From: Capronia americana
Lineage: Eukaryota > Ascomycota > Eurotiomycetes > Chaetothyriales > Herpotrichiellaceae
Reading direction: 5' to 3'
Assembly: GCA_016110215.1 (NCBI GenBank)
Contig: JADWQD010000002.1
Span: forward strand, 2,728,001-2,792,000
Length of the DNA: 64,000 bases
Shown: piece after piece, positions 22,572 to 31,884 of the stretch
How positions within the stretch are numbered: position 1 is the stretch's first letter
Layout: each line of letters begins with the position of its first letter
Made by a program: the position numbers and the translations under genes
Notes under the pieces: model-generated
Told to the model about the DNA's origin: nothing
The model's input: only the letters and a program-made list of their open reading frames with translations
Database searches by the model: none

Positions 22572-23168
22572 TCATGGCAATTTCACATCCAGCGTGACCA
22601 AGACTGAAGAATCTCCTCTTTTCCTGGCACTTGTACCGTTCATCCCGCCAGTGACAGAACTCTTACTCCTCAGCGACTGACCACTCTTAGACGTGGGTCG
22701 TGAGGCAGGGTATATCCTTATCGAGCGCTTCGATTTATCGCCCGGGATAAGCGAGAGCAGAATATCGTGATGCTGCGGAGATGCAGAAGCCGTGCTGTTC
22801 TGATCGCTAATGATGATATGACTGGCTCCATTGCCATTGACAAGTTGGGAGCTGGACATGCCGAGAGCTCGGCCCAGGTTATGAGGGAATATCTCGACGA
22901 TGTGATCACTTAGTCCTCGCGAGATGTTGTCCAGCGCGCTTTGTTCGAGCTGAATTTCTTCAGGGGACATGAGATTCTCGGGCGGGATGGTGTGACCAGC
23001 GCCCCATGTTCCGTAGTGTTGGGTCGACGGGTAGTCATCGTAGAGGAGTCGTTGGCGGTCAGCCTATATGAAGAATTAGTCTCTCATGGTTGGGTAGTGC
23101 GACAGAGCGTCACATACATCAGCCTGGTTGTGACCACGCAGGCCTAGACAGGAGAGGCAGACTCCCAT
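22572..23168 (-). CDS. LAMTOR1/Meh1(Ego1)-like lipid-anchored protein
   Basis: Two exons: 23168-23118 (17 codons) and 23063-22572, separated by a 54-nt intron (GTATGT...CATATAG), together 180 aa. The N-terminus MGVCLSCLGLRG has Gly2 for N-myristoylation and Cys4/Cys7 for palmitoylation. It is followed by a RxRLLYDD-like segment (DRQRLLYDDYPSTQHYG) and a helix (SPEEIQLEQSALDNISRGLS). That order matches fungal members of the Ragulator/EGO subunit family, which tether Rag GTPases to the vacuole membrane for TORC1 amino-acid signalling. The C-terminal half (IPGDKSKRSIRIYPASRP, ending VLVTLDVKLP) is not something I recognise. The match rests on the N-terminus and short helix, so other dually acylated adaptors remain possible. 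It is easily missed because the anchor is encoded in a 51-nt exon. Confidence 0.62.
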
Positions 23169-24281
23169 GATGGCGCGCTGCCTTTGTCATGAGAGTGCGA
23201 TCGATGAAGCGCCACTGTCATACATCTGGCGGCCACATACTGAGGGAGCGCTACGTTTTCATCGTGCAATGACCAAAGCCCCAAAGCTGACTGCTTCAGC
23301 GACGGCAAAATGGTGGTAGTGACGCGAGTTACATCATCTGGTTCGCTGAGGGTTCGCTTGATTCGCGTCACAAAGGTTTTTCCGTTCCGATCACTTTGGT
23401 TTCCCTCACCATCACGCTCAATTAACCATCTGTTCACAACTAGTTGTTCCTTCAACCTGCCATCTGGGTAGCTCAAATGATTGCTGCACCTCTCAGTAGA
23501 CTTTGCAGAATCACGTCTCAACCCACTCATGCTCCCCTCCAAAGACGCAGATGAAGCCCAAGAGCATATCCATCACCGCCATTCTTCCCCAGCTTTCGAT
23601 ATCTAGAACCCCTTAGATAGAAACATGGTCGGCCATATTAGTCGACAGAGTGAAACAGCCACCCCTTTACCTCTTCCAATTCAAGCATACCTTGTTCGCC
23701 ACCCTCTTTCCTTCATCCAGCTCATACCTCGCGTACCTTGCTTGTTGATGTCACCAAGGACGGAAAGAATTCAAGGCGCAACATCATGGGAGCAGGACAC
23801 CGATGCTGCAGGCTTTGTTATCGGCCAGAATTTGCAGGTGAGACAATTCCTTACTTATTGCGTCGTCTTGGAATTCATTGTCTCTGTGTTAAGAATAGCA
23901 TTGTTGGTTTTCCATCAGAGGACCATAACCCTTGCGTCGGACATGGCTTGCCAAGGAAGACATATTCCCCCTTCCCATGAGGTTATCGCAGATGTGAGTA
24001 CCTGTGGCGGTTTCACCGGCCTCATCTCCGCCCAGGATATGCAAGGCATTCCGGCATGGGATTCTATACCACGGCTTCTCTGAGACACTCATTCCGAGGA
24101 CGGAATTCGTGATGTTGTTGTGATCGCGGTCCAAGATATATAGCCACTCAGGCTGATGCTCGAGAGGTTTGAATGTTCGTCAATCAGCTCGCTCTTTCGC
24201 TTCTCAGAGTCTCTCGTTACTAACCAACAGGTTCTTTTTTTGTCATTCGTTTGAAATCCAACTTACAGTCTCTCATTCAAA
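23169..24281. other. 1.1-kb intergenic (divergent promoter) region
   Basis: It lies between the LAMTOR1-like gene (minus) and the Ser/Thr-rich protein (plus). No coding sequence is supported. The last 100 bp is T/C-rich and ends CATTCAAAATG, a normal fungal start context. Confidence 0.45.
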
Positions 24282-26339
24282 ATGCGATCTACCCTTATTG
24301 CCCCTGCCTTGTGGCTGGGTGTGACCACTGTCTTTCCTGGTGCTTCTGCCCAGGACGATTCGAGCACCGATCCAGCAGATTGGCCATGGCCGGCTGAGCC
24401 CTATCCGGGTGCCAGCATCTGGCTCGACTGGATCAACTCTGCTAGTGCCAGCTCTTCCAGCAGCTTGACCACCACTTCCGCTACTGCTACTTCATCCGTC
24501 AGCACAACATGGTCGACAACTGATGGTTCGACCACCACCCCATTGGATATCGATTTGACTTCCTCCGATGTAACTACTTCGTCCACCGAGACCGTTTCGG
24601 ACACTGTAACAACATCATTGGTCTTTTTGACCTCAACGTCCGAAAGTGCTGCCGATACGAGCGAAACATCGTCTACCTCAACCGATGACTCTGCAACATC
24701 ATCAACCTGGGCCTGGGCTTGGACAACCACCACTGAGAGCTGGGAGACCACAGCCACGACCTCAGCAGAAGAAAGCCCCGACACCACCCCGTTCTCATCC
24801 ACCACAACGACAATGTCGGATGCTGCCGCGACCACAACTTCAAGCGATGATTCAGCCCCTAGCTCCTGCGCGTACTCCGGCTTGTCCCTTCTCAGTGGCA
24901 CGGATTCATGTGTGAGGTACAACTTCGTCTGCGACCAATCTTACGGGGAGAGCAGCTTCCGCGGGGCCTGGATCACCAGGGATACTCCGGAGCTATGCGC
25001 TCGCCGTTGCGACACTGTTAACGCTAACCAAGGTGCTGGTACCTGTGTGGGTGTTGTTTTCGATACCACGACCGATACAGACAACTGCAGGGTGCTCAAG
25101 AACCTCAAGAACCCTATCTTCAGCCCCGACACAATTGCCCTGGTCGTTGAGCGAGACGCAAATTGTGGCAGAGTGGTCAGTACCACAGCTGTCTCGGATG
25201 CTTCCACCTCTTACTCGGACGCGGCTACCTCGACTTCGGAGACCTCGACTTCTTGGGCCTGGACTTCTGAGACCTCCACTTCTGAGATGCCGACTTCTGA
25301 GACCTCGACTTCTGAGACCTCGACTTCTGAGACCTCGACTTCTTGGGCCTGGACTTCTGGCGACTGGACTTCTGAGACCTCGACTTCTGAGATGCCGACC
25401 TCTGAGACCTCGACTTCTGAGAGCTGGACTTCTGAGAGCTGGACTTCTGAGAGCTGGACTTCCGATCCCTCCACATCTACCTCCGATATTGTTACTGCTA
25501 CAACCACTTCCGCATCCACAATCACAGACACTCCAACCTCGGCCACTTGGACCACACAGACACGTGACCCCTGGAGCGATTGGACCAGCGGCTCATGGAG
25601 CAGTCAAGGCTGGGGCAGCAGCAGCTCCAGTTGGTCTTCGGCCACTTCTAGCGGAAACTTCACGATCACCAGTGCGACTAGCTCGGGTGCCATCCCAACT
25701 CTCGCAACTACATCGGTTCCCTTCCGATTGAACGAAACAGAAACGACTTCCGCCACCTCTATTTCAGGTAACTTCACCTACACCTGGACAAGCAGTACCA
25801 CCAGCGCAACTGGCGTTTCCAACGCAACCGTAACGTCCAGCACCGTGGCGTCTCCTACCTCGACTACTACCTCCTGGGACTGGTCTAACTCTACCAGCTC
25901 CATCAGTGCTCCCATCACGACGACGTGGCAGTGGAACTCCTCTTCGACGGTTGCTCCCACTACAACTTCATACACCAATGCCACGAGCTCTGCGGCCGCA
26001 ACGTCCACGACAAGCAACAGCTGCGCGGCGTCCACCACCACTTTCACCATCACGGTCTCTGGAGCTCCCGCAGAGGCCACTGGTCCAGTCATCACTGTCA
26101 CAGGAACGGTTACAGAAACCACCACCATCACGGTCTCTGGAGCTCCCGCAGAGGCCACTGGTCCAGTCGTCACTGTCACAGGGACGGTTACAGAAACCAC
26201 CACCAGAACAAAAACGAAAAAGACCACAGAGTATGAAACGATCACTTCGACATCTACTGTGTCGGCAACTTCAAGCGTTACTGTCTTTGTGACTACAACT
26301 CATACCGTTGGTCAGCGTTGGGGACGGTGGCACTGGTAG
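24282..26339 (+). CDS. secreted Ser/Thr-rich repeat protein with Cys-rich PAN-like module
   Basis: A 685-aa single-exon protein. Residues 1-23 are a signal peptide (MRSTLIAPALWLGVTT...ASA|QDD). The rest is over half Ser/Thr, so it should be heavily O-mannosylated and located in the wall or outside. Residues about 205-300 form the only Cys-rich globular part (SCVRYNFVCDQ, LCARRCD, GTCVGVVFD, NCRVLKN, ANCG), resembling the PAN/apple-like modules seen in fungal surface proteins. Residues about 315-400 are pentapeptide repeats (TSETS, TSEMP, TSESW, TSWAW). Two exact-length 26-residue repeats (ITVSGAPAEATGPV...) follow near residues 590-641. The C-terminus ends VGQRWGRWHW with no hydrophobic GPI-attachment tail, so it is probably secreted or wall-trapped rather than GPI-anchored. 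A role in adhesion is inferred from composition only. Confidence 0.85.
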   Translation: MRSTLIAPALWLGVTTVFPGASAQDDSSTDPADWPWPAEPYPGASIWLDWINSASASSSSSLTTTSATATSSVSTTWSTTDGSTTTPLDIDLTSSDVTTSSTETVSDTVTTSLVFLTSTSESAADTSETSSTSTDDSATSSTWAWAWTTTTESWETTATTSAEESPDTTPFSSTTTTMSDAAATTTSSDDSAPSSCAYSGLSLLSGTDSCVRYNFVCDQSYGESSFRGAWITRDTPELCARRCDTVNANQGAGTCVGVVFDTTTDTDNCRVLKNLKNPIFSPDTIALVVERDANCGRVVSTTAVSDASTSYSDAATSTSETSTSWAWTSETSTSEMPTSETSTSETSTSETSTSWAWTSGDWTSETSTSEMPTSETSTSESWTSESWTSESWTSDPSTSTSDIVTATTTSASTITDTPTSATWTTQTRDPWSDWTSGSWSSQGWGSSSSSWSSATSSGNFTITSATSSGAIPTLATTSVPFRLNETETTSATSISGNFTYTWTSSTTSATGVSNATVTSSTVASPTSTTTSWDWSNSTSSISAPITTTWQWNSSSTVAPTTTSYTNATSSAAATSTTSNSCAASTTTFTITVSGAPAEATGPVITVTGTVTETTTITVSGAPAEATGPVVTVTGTVTETTTRTKTKKTTEYETITSTSTVSATSSVTVFVTTTHTVGQRWGRWHW
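25226..25470 (+). repeat. coding 15-bp tandem repeat array
   Basis: About sixteen 15-bp units of the type ACCTCGACTTCTGAG and variants, each encoding one pentapeptide (TSETS, TSEMP, TSESW, TSWAW). One 9-bp interruption (GGCGACTGG region) and a higher-order duplication of the TSWAW unit are visible. It lies inside the Ser/Thr-rich gene; copy-number changes in multiples of 15 keep the frame. Confidence 0.9.
26049..26204 (+). repeat. two 78-bp direct repeats
   Basis: Copies at 26049-26126 and 26127-26204 differ at only a few positions near their ends and centre. Each encodes a 26-residue unit starting ITVSGAPAEATGPV. The near identity indicates a recent tandem duplication. Confidence 0.88.
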
Positions 26340-26592
26340 ATCGTGACATGGATTGCGAAGAGCAGAGGGATGCAAGAGCTACATGTCAAGCATTGACAAG
26401 GGCAGAGGAAACGCACAGATGATGGGCTTGAAGGAAATATGAGAGCCAAGGCAGCAACGATCATGCTTACGTCCTTAACGTCATTTACTTCTAGAATTTC
26501 GGGTTTGGCGTTTTGGCGAGGTTCTGTTTCTACTCTAATAGACTCCATCTTCCTCTAAATGCAATGGTTTTTTCCGAAAGAACCCACAAAGG

Positions 26593-28350
26593 TCATAACT
26601 TCGCTGTTCTGGGAGCAGACTTGTTGCTCCAAACTTGCACTTCTCGGTCTGCCAGATAGTTTTGAGGGAAGTACTCGGGTCCCAAGGTCTTCTTGACCAC
26701 TTTTCCCGTGCCACTCTTGGGCAACTCACCCTTGATGAGCCTCAGGAGCGTGGGCAGCTTATATCCGGCAAGCCGACCTCGTACGTCAGCGCGGAGGTCG
26801 TCCAAGCTCAGCTTCTCCGGGTCTCGGTTGTTCTCCTTGTAAAATTCCTGAGCGACTTCGTCATCTCGGAGGGACACGACCGCACCGACTCGTTGCCCGA
26901 ATTCCATGTCGGGCACTCCTACTACCATAGCTTCTCCGATGTACGGCAGTGCCAGAAGCTCTCGTTCTATATCCAGTGCAGAGATCTTGTACCCGCCAGA
27001 CTTGATGATGTCGACCGACGCGCGACCTACGATGTAATAGTATTTCCCTTCGCGTCTGGCCACGTCTCCGGACTTGAAGTACCCGTCGGCATCATGCGCA
27101 TTTGCCGTTGCTTCGGGGTCATAGATGTATTTGGAGAACATGGTGCACGACTTGGCGAGGACCTCCCCTTCGTCGCCTTCTGAGAGCTTGACGTCGACTC
27201 CGTACGTCAATTCGCCGACCGAGCCATCGGGTATGTCTTCGGTCGGGTTGACGGACATGTTGAAAATCACGCCCAGCTCGGTAGATCCATACCGTTGCAC
27301 GATCCTGCGACCCAAGAGACTGGTCCAGAAATCGTTGATGGGCTTCGGCAAGGCGGAGGTGCCGCAGAGACAGACCTTGAGTGCCGCGGCGGCGTCCTTG
27401 TAACTTCTTACCTCGGCGGGCGGAAGCTTCGTGGCGTGCTCGAGGTAGTACCGCATCATTCTCATGTAGATGGTCGGCACACCAGTAAAGTGTGTCAGGC
27501 CACCTTTCCGCCACCGATTCCACGTCCATTCGGGATCAAAACTGCCGGATTTGAACTCGATGCAAGCACCTGTTTGAATGAATGGGAAGAACGAGACCCA
27601 TATGCCGGTGGCGTGGTGGACCGGGAGCAGGTGGAGGAGGGTGTCACTCTCTTGCAGACCGATCTGTTGCGCGAAGGTCACGGAGCCATCAGTCATGGCC
27701 GCCCGTTTGAGCACGGCGCCCTTGGGGGGACCTGTCGTGCCAGAAGTGAAGATGACCACACCTGGTGCATTTGGATCTTGGTACAGATTCGAAGAAATCT
27801 TGATCTTGTCCAACGCAACCGGTGCTTCTCTCTCGATTGCGTTGATGGGCACAAAGGCAAAGTCTGCATTTGTCGAGCCCTGGATTTCTCGCACCACAGC
27901 CTTACCAAGCTCGAGAACTGGAGTAGCCGTGACGAGAGCTGCCGACCGCGCCTTGTTGACGTAGTAGCAAGCCTCCTTCACAGGCTGGGCACTGCTGAAC
28001 GGACTGGCAGCGGCGCCCAAGGCCATGATGGCCAGCACCCCCACGACAAATTCATACCCGCCTGGGGCGAGGATACTGACGAAGACTTCCCTTCCATTCC
28101 GCAGATCATCCACAGTTTGGGGTGTTAGAGAATTCCGCAAGACCCGTCGTAGGATGAGGACGTCGCTTAACAGCTGGGCGGCTGTCCTTTCAATACCGGC
28201 ATTGACGTCGCGTATCGCCGGCCTAGGGTTGGGTCGGTGTGCTAGGGTTAACAGGCGAGCGAACAGGGGGTCGGCGGGAAGAATGTCGTCCCCTGTGTGA
28301 CTTGGTACGAAATCGGTCCTGTCGAAACGGGGCTGCGAGTGCTCCTTCAT
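26593..28350 (-). CDS. acyl-CoA synthetase (AMP-forming), peroxisomal
   Basis: Activates a carboxylic acid to its CoA thioester through an acyl-adenylate. From the ATG at 28350 (MKEHSQPRF) it is 585 aa with all adenylate-forming motifs. These are the P-loop TSGTTGPPKGAV, RYGSTELGV, the YFKSGDV and GRASVDIIKSGGYKIS hinge region, and the C-terminal PKSGTGKV lysine motif. The C-terminus AKL is a canonical PTS1, so it should be peroxisomal. The overall form is close to the malonyl-CoA synthetase/ACSF3 and 4-coumarate-ligase-like groups, so the chain length of its substrate is uncertain. The frame stays open upstream to an ATG at 28596, but that 82-residue extension has no adenylate-enzyme features and I prefer 28350. 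It is divergent from an acyl-CoA oxidase, which would use its product. Confidence 0.92.
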   Translation of the reverse strand: MKEHSQPRFDRTDFVPSHTGDDILPADPLFARLLTLAHRPNPRPAIRDVNAGIERTAAQLLSDVLILRRVLRNSLTPQTVDDLRNGREVFVSILAPGGYEFVVGVLAIMALGAAASPFSSAQPVKEACYYVNKARSAALVTATPVLELGKAVVREIQGSTNADFAFVPINAIEREAPVALDKIKISSNLYQDPNAPGVVIFTSGTTGPPKGAVLKRAAMTDGSVTFAQQIGLQESDTLLHLLPVHHATGIWVSFFPFIQTGACIEFKSGSFDPEWTWNRWRKGGLTHFTGVPTIYMRMMRYYLEHATKLPPAEVRSYKDAAAALKVCLCGTSALPKPINDFWTSLLGRRIVQRYGSTELGVIFNMSVNPTEDIPDGSVGELTYGVDVKLSEGDEGEVLAKSCTMFSKYIYDPEATANAHDADGYFKSGDVARREGKYYYIVGRASVDIIKSGGYKISALDIERELLALPYIGEAMVVGVPDMEFGQRVGAVVSLRDDEVAQEFYKENNRDPEKLSLDDLRADVRGRLAGYKLPTLLRLIKGELPKSGTGKVVKKTLGPEYFPQNYLADREVQVWSNKSAPRTAKL

Positions 28351-28748
28351 CTTGCCTTCTTTCTTGCCGCCATCAGCAGCACCATGAGTCGCCGCGAAAG
28401 ACTTCTTGTAGATTTCCAGCAAGTGTCCAAACCCACCTAAGCACCGGCTGCTGCTTCTCCTAATCGCTATGGGATCTCCACAAGGAGACACGCCGCTTCC
28501 GCCAATCACGGCGATTTCTGGTAGGAATGGGACACCCGTCCAGCAGCCTCGGCACTTATCCTGGCGGTGAGGGGGGGTATTGTATCGCCTAGGCATCTCC
28601 AACGCCGTGAGGATGTTGCCGTGCCGGATGACGGGTGTGCCCCGAGACGTCGCGTGTGAGGCCGATTATATTTCTGATATAGCACCGAAGTGCCCTGAAT
28701 CAAAGTGCCAACTCTGACTTGTAGCTTCTGACTTTGAGACCGAGCGAC
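28351..28748. promoter_or_regulatory. shared divergent promoter, acyl-CoA synthetase / acyl-CoA oxidase
   Basis: The 398-bp region separates two start codons pointing away from each other, if the synthetase begins at 28350. One CCTCGG motif is at 28547-28552. Co-expression of activation and first oxidation steps would follow naturally from this arrangement. Confidence 0.6.
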
Positions 28749-30890
28749 ATGGCTGACTTCACGGACAAACTGCGTCCTGCTGAGCCTCAAGGCCCGAGTA
28801 TCCTGGCTCAAGAACGAGCGGGATCCAACATCAAGGTCGACGAGCTATCACACCACTTGCTTTCGCGCAATGACTTTCTCAATCGACAGAAGAGGATTCT
28901 CTCCATACTGGAGCCGCTTCCGATCTTTTGTAAGAAGAACCAGCTCAACATGGCCAGGCCAGACCGATACCACCTTGGCCTCGCACGAGCAAAGGCACTG
29001 AGAAGATTGTCGCTGAAGCACGGTTGGGACCGCGAGGACTACGTGATGGCAGACTACCTGATGGACGAGATGGGCCCGTACGCTCTGCAGGGGACCATGT
29101 TCGTCACGTCGATCCGAGAGCAGTGCAACGACGAGCAGAAGGCGTACTGGCTTCCCAAGGTCGAAAACTGGGAAATCATCGGCTGTTACGGGCAGACCGA
29201 GCTGGGCCACGGCAGTAATGTCAAGGGGATCGAATGTCAAGCGAAGTGGGATCCTCAGACTAAGGAATTCATCATCCACAGCCCGACCATAACGGCCAGC
29301 AAATGGTGGAATGGCGCCCTTGGCCGAACTGCCAACCATGCCATTGTCGTCGCTCAACTATTGCTGCCCGACTCGAAGACCGGGAAGTACAAGTCTTATG
29401 GCCCACACCAATTCATCGTCCAGATCCGGGACATGAAGACCAACAAGCCGCTCGACGGGATCGTCGTCGGCGACATTGGCCCCAAGTACGGCTATCCCGG
29501 CATGGACAACGGCTACATGCTCTTTGACAACTTCAGGGTGCCTCACTCGGCACTCCTCTCCAAGTACTCCGGGGTCGATCCTCACCATGGCACGTACATT
29601 AAGCCTGACAACCCGGCCGTCGTGTACGGGTCCTTGACCTTTGTGCGGGCCCAGATCATCATGCACGCGCGCCTCATCCTGGCGAGAGCTGTCACCGTCG
29701 CCGTCCGATACCTGTCGATCCGCCGACAATTCTCGGATCGCGACTCGAAGGGACCCGGCGCGCCCGAGCAAGCCGTGCTCAACTATCCGACGGTGCAGAT
29801 CCGCATCTTGCCTCTCCTGGCCACGACCTTCGCGCTGCATTACACGGGCGAGGCCATGTACAAGCTGTACTGGGGCACGCGCGAGCAGATCGAGAAGACG
29901 GGCGACTTCTCGCGGCTCGCCGAAATGCACGCCGCCTCGTCCGGCTTGAAGTCGCTCTGCACGACGCTCGCGGCCGACGGGATCGAGACCTGCCGCCGAG
30001 CGATGGGCGGGCACGGCTTCGGCGGCGGGAGCGGCATGATCGCGCTCAACAACGAGTATCTCTCCAAGCCGACCGTGGAGGGCGACAACTGGATGATCAC
30101 GCAGCAGACGGCCGCATATCTGATCAAACGCATGGGCGAGGTGGTCGAGAAACCGCGCATGAAGCCGACCGACTCCGTGGACGAGCAGTTCCAGGAGTAC
30201 ATCATGAACACAAAGGCGTACAACAAGCGGGCCAACAACTTCGACGTCGTCGGCTACCCCATCGAACTGGTCCGGGCGTTCAAGCAGCGCGCTTCCTACC
30301 AAGCCTACCAGGCCTACCAGGCACGCGTGGTGGAGAAGAAGCCGTGGACCAGCATGATGCTCCAGCTCCACAAACTCAGCCGCGCGCATTCCGAGTCCCT
30401 GCTCGTGTCGAACTTCTACGACGCCGTCTTCACCGACACGCCGAACTCGCCACTCGACGCCGCGACCATGGATGTGTTGAGGGTGCTCTTCCGCCTGTTC
30501 GCGCTGTTCACGCTCGAGGGCGCGGCCTCGGAGTTCCTCCTGGCCAAGGCCTTGACGGTAGACATGGTGCAGTATGTCGCGCCGGCGATCCAGGATCTGA
30601 TGGCGCAGGTCCGTCCACATGCCGTGGCGCTGGTCGACGCGTGGTCCGTGCCGGATTACTTGCTTGAGAGTGCGCTGGGGAGCTACGACGGCGACGTGTA
30701 CAATCGGTTGTTCCGCAAGGCGCACAAGGAAAACCCGCTGAACCTGTTGACCTTTAACCCCGACTGGAGGACCGAGGAGATTGTCATGGGCGAGGGCGAG
30801 GAGAGTGCGAGGACGAGACTCGAGGCTCTGGCTCTGGGCGTCACGGCGAAAGATCACGAGCAGTCTGGTGCGCTGAAGCCAAGACTGTAG
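28749..30890 (+). CDS. peroxisomal acyl-CoA oxidase
   Basis: Catalyses the first step of peroxisomal beta-oxidation, acyl-CoA to trans-2-enoyl-CoA, passing electrons from FAD to oxygen and producing hydrogen peroxide. It is a single exon of 713 aa, slightly longer than the human and yeast enzymes. The FAD/substrate motif is CYGQTELGHGSNV. The catalytic glutamate is E444 in KPTVEGDN, preceded by the FAD loop GGHGFGGGSG. The C-terminal half carries the two acyl-CoA oxidase helical domains. The C-terminus is PRL, a fungal PTS1 variant. The start at 28749 is the first ATG; the frame reaches further upstream only through TTG. The central part is markedly G/C-rich at third positions. It is divergent from the acyl-CoA synthetase and tail-to-tail with the enoyl-CoA isomerase gene, 125 bp away. 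Confidence 0.97.
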   Translation: MADFTDKLRPAEPQGPSILAQERAGSNIKVDELSHHLLSRNDFLNRQKRILSILEPLPIFCKKNQLNMARPDRYHLGLARAKALRRLSLKHGWDREDYVMADYLMDEMGPYALQGTMFVTSIREQCNDEQKAYWLPKVENWEIIGCYGQTELGHGSNVKGIECQAKWDPQTKEFIIHSPTITASKWWNGALGRTANHAIVVAQLLLPDSKTGKYKSYGPHQFIVQIRDMKTNKPLDGIVVGDIGPKYGYPGMDNGYMLFDNFRVPHSALLSKYSGVDPHHGTYIKPDNPAVVYGSLTFVRAQIIMHARLILARAVTVAVRYLSIRRQFSDRDSKGPGAPEQAVLNYPTVQIRILPLLATTFALHYTGEAMYKLYWGTREQIEKTGDFSRLAEMHAASSGLKSLCTTLAADGIETCRRAMGGHGFGGGSGMIALNNEYLSKPTVEGDNWMITQQTAAYLIKRMGEVVEKPRMKPTDSVDEQFQEYIMNTKAYNKRANNFDVVGYPIELVRAFKQRASYQAYQAYQARVVEKKPWTSMMLQLHKLSRAHSESLLVSNFYDAVFTDTPNSPLDAATMDVLRVLFRLFALFTLEGAASEFLLAKALTVDMVQYVAPAIQDLMAQVRPHAVALVDAWSVPDYLLESALGSYDGDVYNRLFRKAHKENPLNLLTFNPDWRTEEIVMGEGEESARTRLEALALGVTAKDHEQSGALKPRL

Positions 30891-31015
30891 ATGGAGAGAA
30901 AAGTATTCCACACATAGGACTATGCCCGTATTGAGCTTTGTCCTACGAGTAGAAATCCCATGTCTTGGGCTTGAAAATCCACGGCTTGTATTCGGTCGGT
31001 ACGTGCTAGTCTAAT

Positions 31016-31756
31016 CTAGATCTTCGCCTTGGCCGCCGTCCCAACCCTCTTCCTGTGCACGTAGCTGATGGCCTTGAACTTGTCCAGCGCCTCACCCCAC
31101 AGCTCCGACCTCAACAGGCCGTAGACACCCATTGTCGCGCGGGGGGCGATCGTCTTGGCGAACTCCACGGCCCGGTCCCTCATCTGGTCGGGCTCGCTGA
31201 CCTCGTCGACGATGCCGTCCTTCAACGCCTCGGTGCCCGTCCATTTGTGCGCCTCGAGGAGCATCTTCCTCGCGATGCGCGGCGCCAGCTTCAGCCGCGG
31301 CAGGGCGCCGATGCCGTCGAAGTGCAGCCCCAGATTGACGGGCGGCATGCTGATGAAGCCGCGCTTGCTGTTCATGATCCGGTAGTCGCACGACAGGGCG
31401 AACGGGCAGGCCCCGCCAAAGGTGTGGCCCGTGATCAGTGCGACGGTCGGGTACGGGTAGTCGACCAGCGTGGCCAGCAAGGGGTAGAAGCCGTCGGCGT
31501 TGGCGTAGATGTTGGAGTCCGACTCGTCCAGCTCGAGCCCCGTGCACCAGAACTTGTCGCTGAAGGACGAGATGATCACGGCCCCGGGCGCGTCGGGCTT
31601 CATCAGGTCGCGCTCGATGTAGCGGAGCGCGCTGATGATGGTCTGCGCGAAGGCTTGGTTCAGCCGGTTCTCCGGCGGCTTCTGCATCGTGAGGATGTGC
31701 ACGCCTGGGGCCGAGGCGGGGGATTCAATGGTGAGGTTGGCGAATGTTGGCGCCAT
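31016..31756 (-). CDS. enoyl-CoA hydratase/isomerase family protein, peroxisomal
   Basis: A crotonase-fold protein of 246 aa from the ATG at 31756 (MAPTFANLTIES). Recognisable parts are the first oxyanion-hole strand (GAVIISSFSDKFWCTGLEL), the second (ALITGHTFGGACPFALSCDY) and MPPVNLGLHF. A Glu-Glu pair typical of true hydratases is not present at the second oxyanion segment, so a delta3,delta2-enoyl-CoA isomerase, needed for unsaturated fatty acids, is the more likely activity. The C-terminus AKI is a PTS1 variant known from fungal peroxisomal enzymes. A longer in-frame start at 31909 adds about 50 residues without family features. Four CCTCGG motifs lie 130-365 bp upstream of the chosen ATG. 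With the two neighbours it completes a three-gene peroxisomal oxidation group. Confidence 0.92.
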   Translation of the reverse strand: MAPTFANLTIESPASAPGVHILTMQKPPENRLNQAFAQTIISALRYIERDLMKPDAPGAVIISSFSDKFWCTGLELDESDSNIYANADGFYPLLATLVDYPYPTVALITGHTFGGACPFALSCDYRIMNSKRGFISMPPVNLGLHFDGIGALPRLKLAPRIARKMLLEAHKWTGTEALKDGIVDEVSEPDQMRDRAVEFAKTIAPRATMGVYGLLRSELWGEALDKFKAISYVHRKRVGTAAKAKI

Positions 31757-31884
31757 GGTGTCGGTGTCGTCGTTGTGGCGGACGGTTAATTGGTGTGATT
31801 GTTCAAGACTCCTGTGGAAGGTTGTCTTGGACTGTCTGCTAACGTCCAAGCAGTCCTCAATATGCTCGAGCCTGGCAACAATAT

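Noticed and set aside
24401..24922. Valine-rich antisense open frames over the Ser/Thr-rich gene (also 25211-25555 and 25778-26245)
   Set aside because: They are complements of Ser/Thr codons and repeats in the sense gene; no independent motif or start context.
27295..28128. 277-codon plus-strand open frame
   Set aside because: Antisense to the acyl-CoA synthetase; no recognisable protein features.
29358..30911. 517-codon open frame on the minus strand
   Set aside because: It is exactly antisense to the acyl-CoA oxidase, with Arg/His/Val-rich random composition caused by the high third-position GC of the real gene.
31055..31789. 244-codon plus-strand open frame
   Set aside because: Antisense to the enoyl-CoA isomerase gene; composition mirrors the sense codons.
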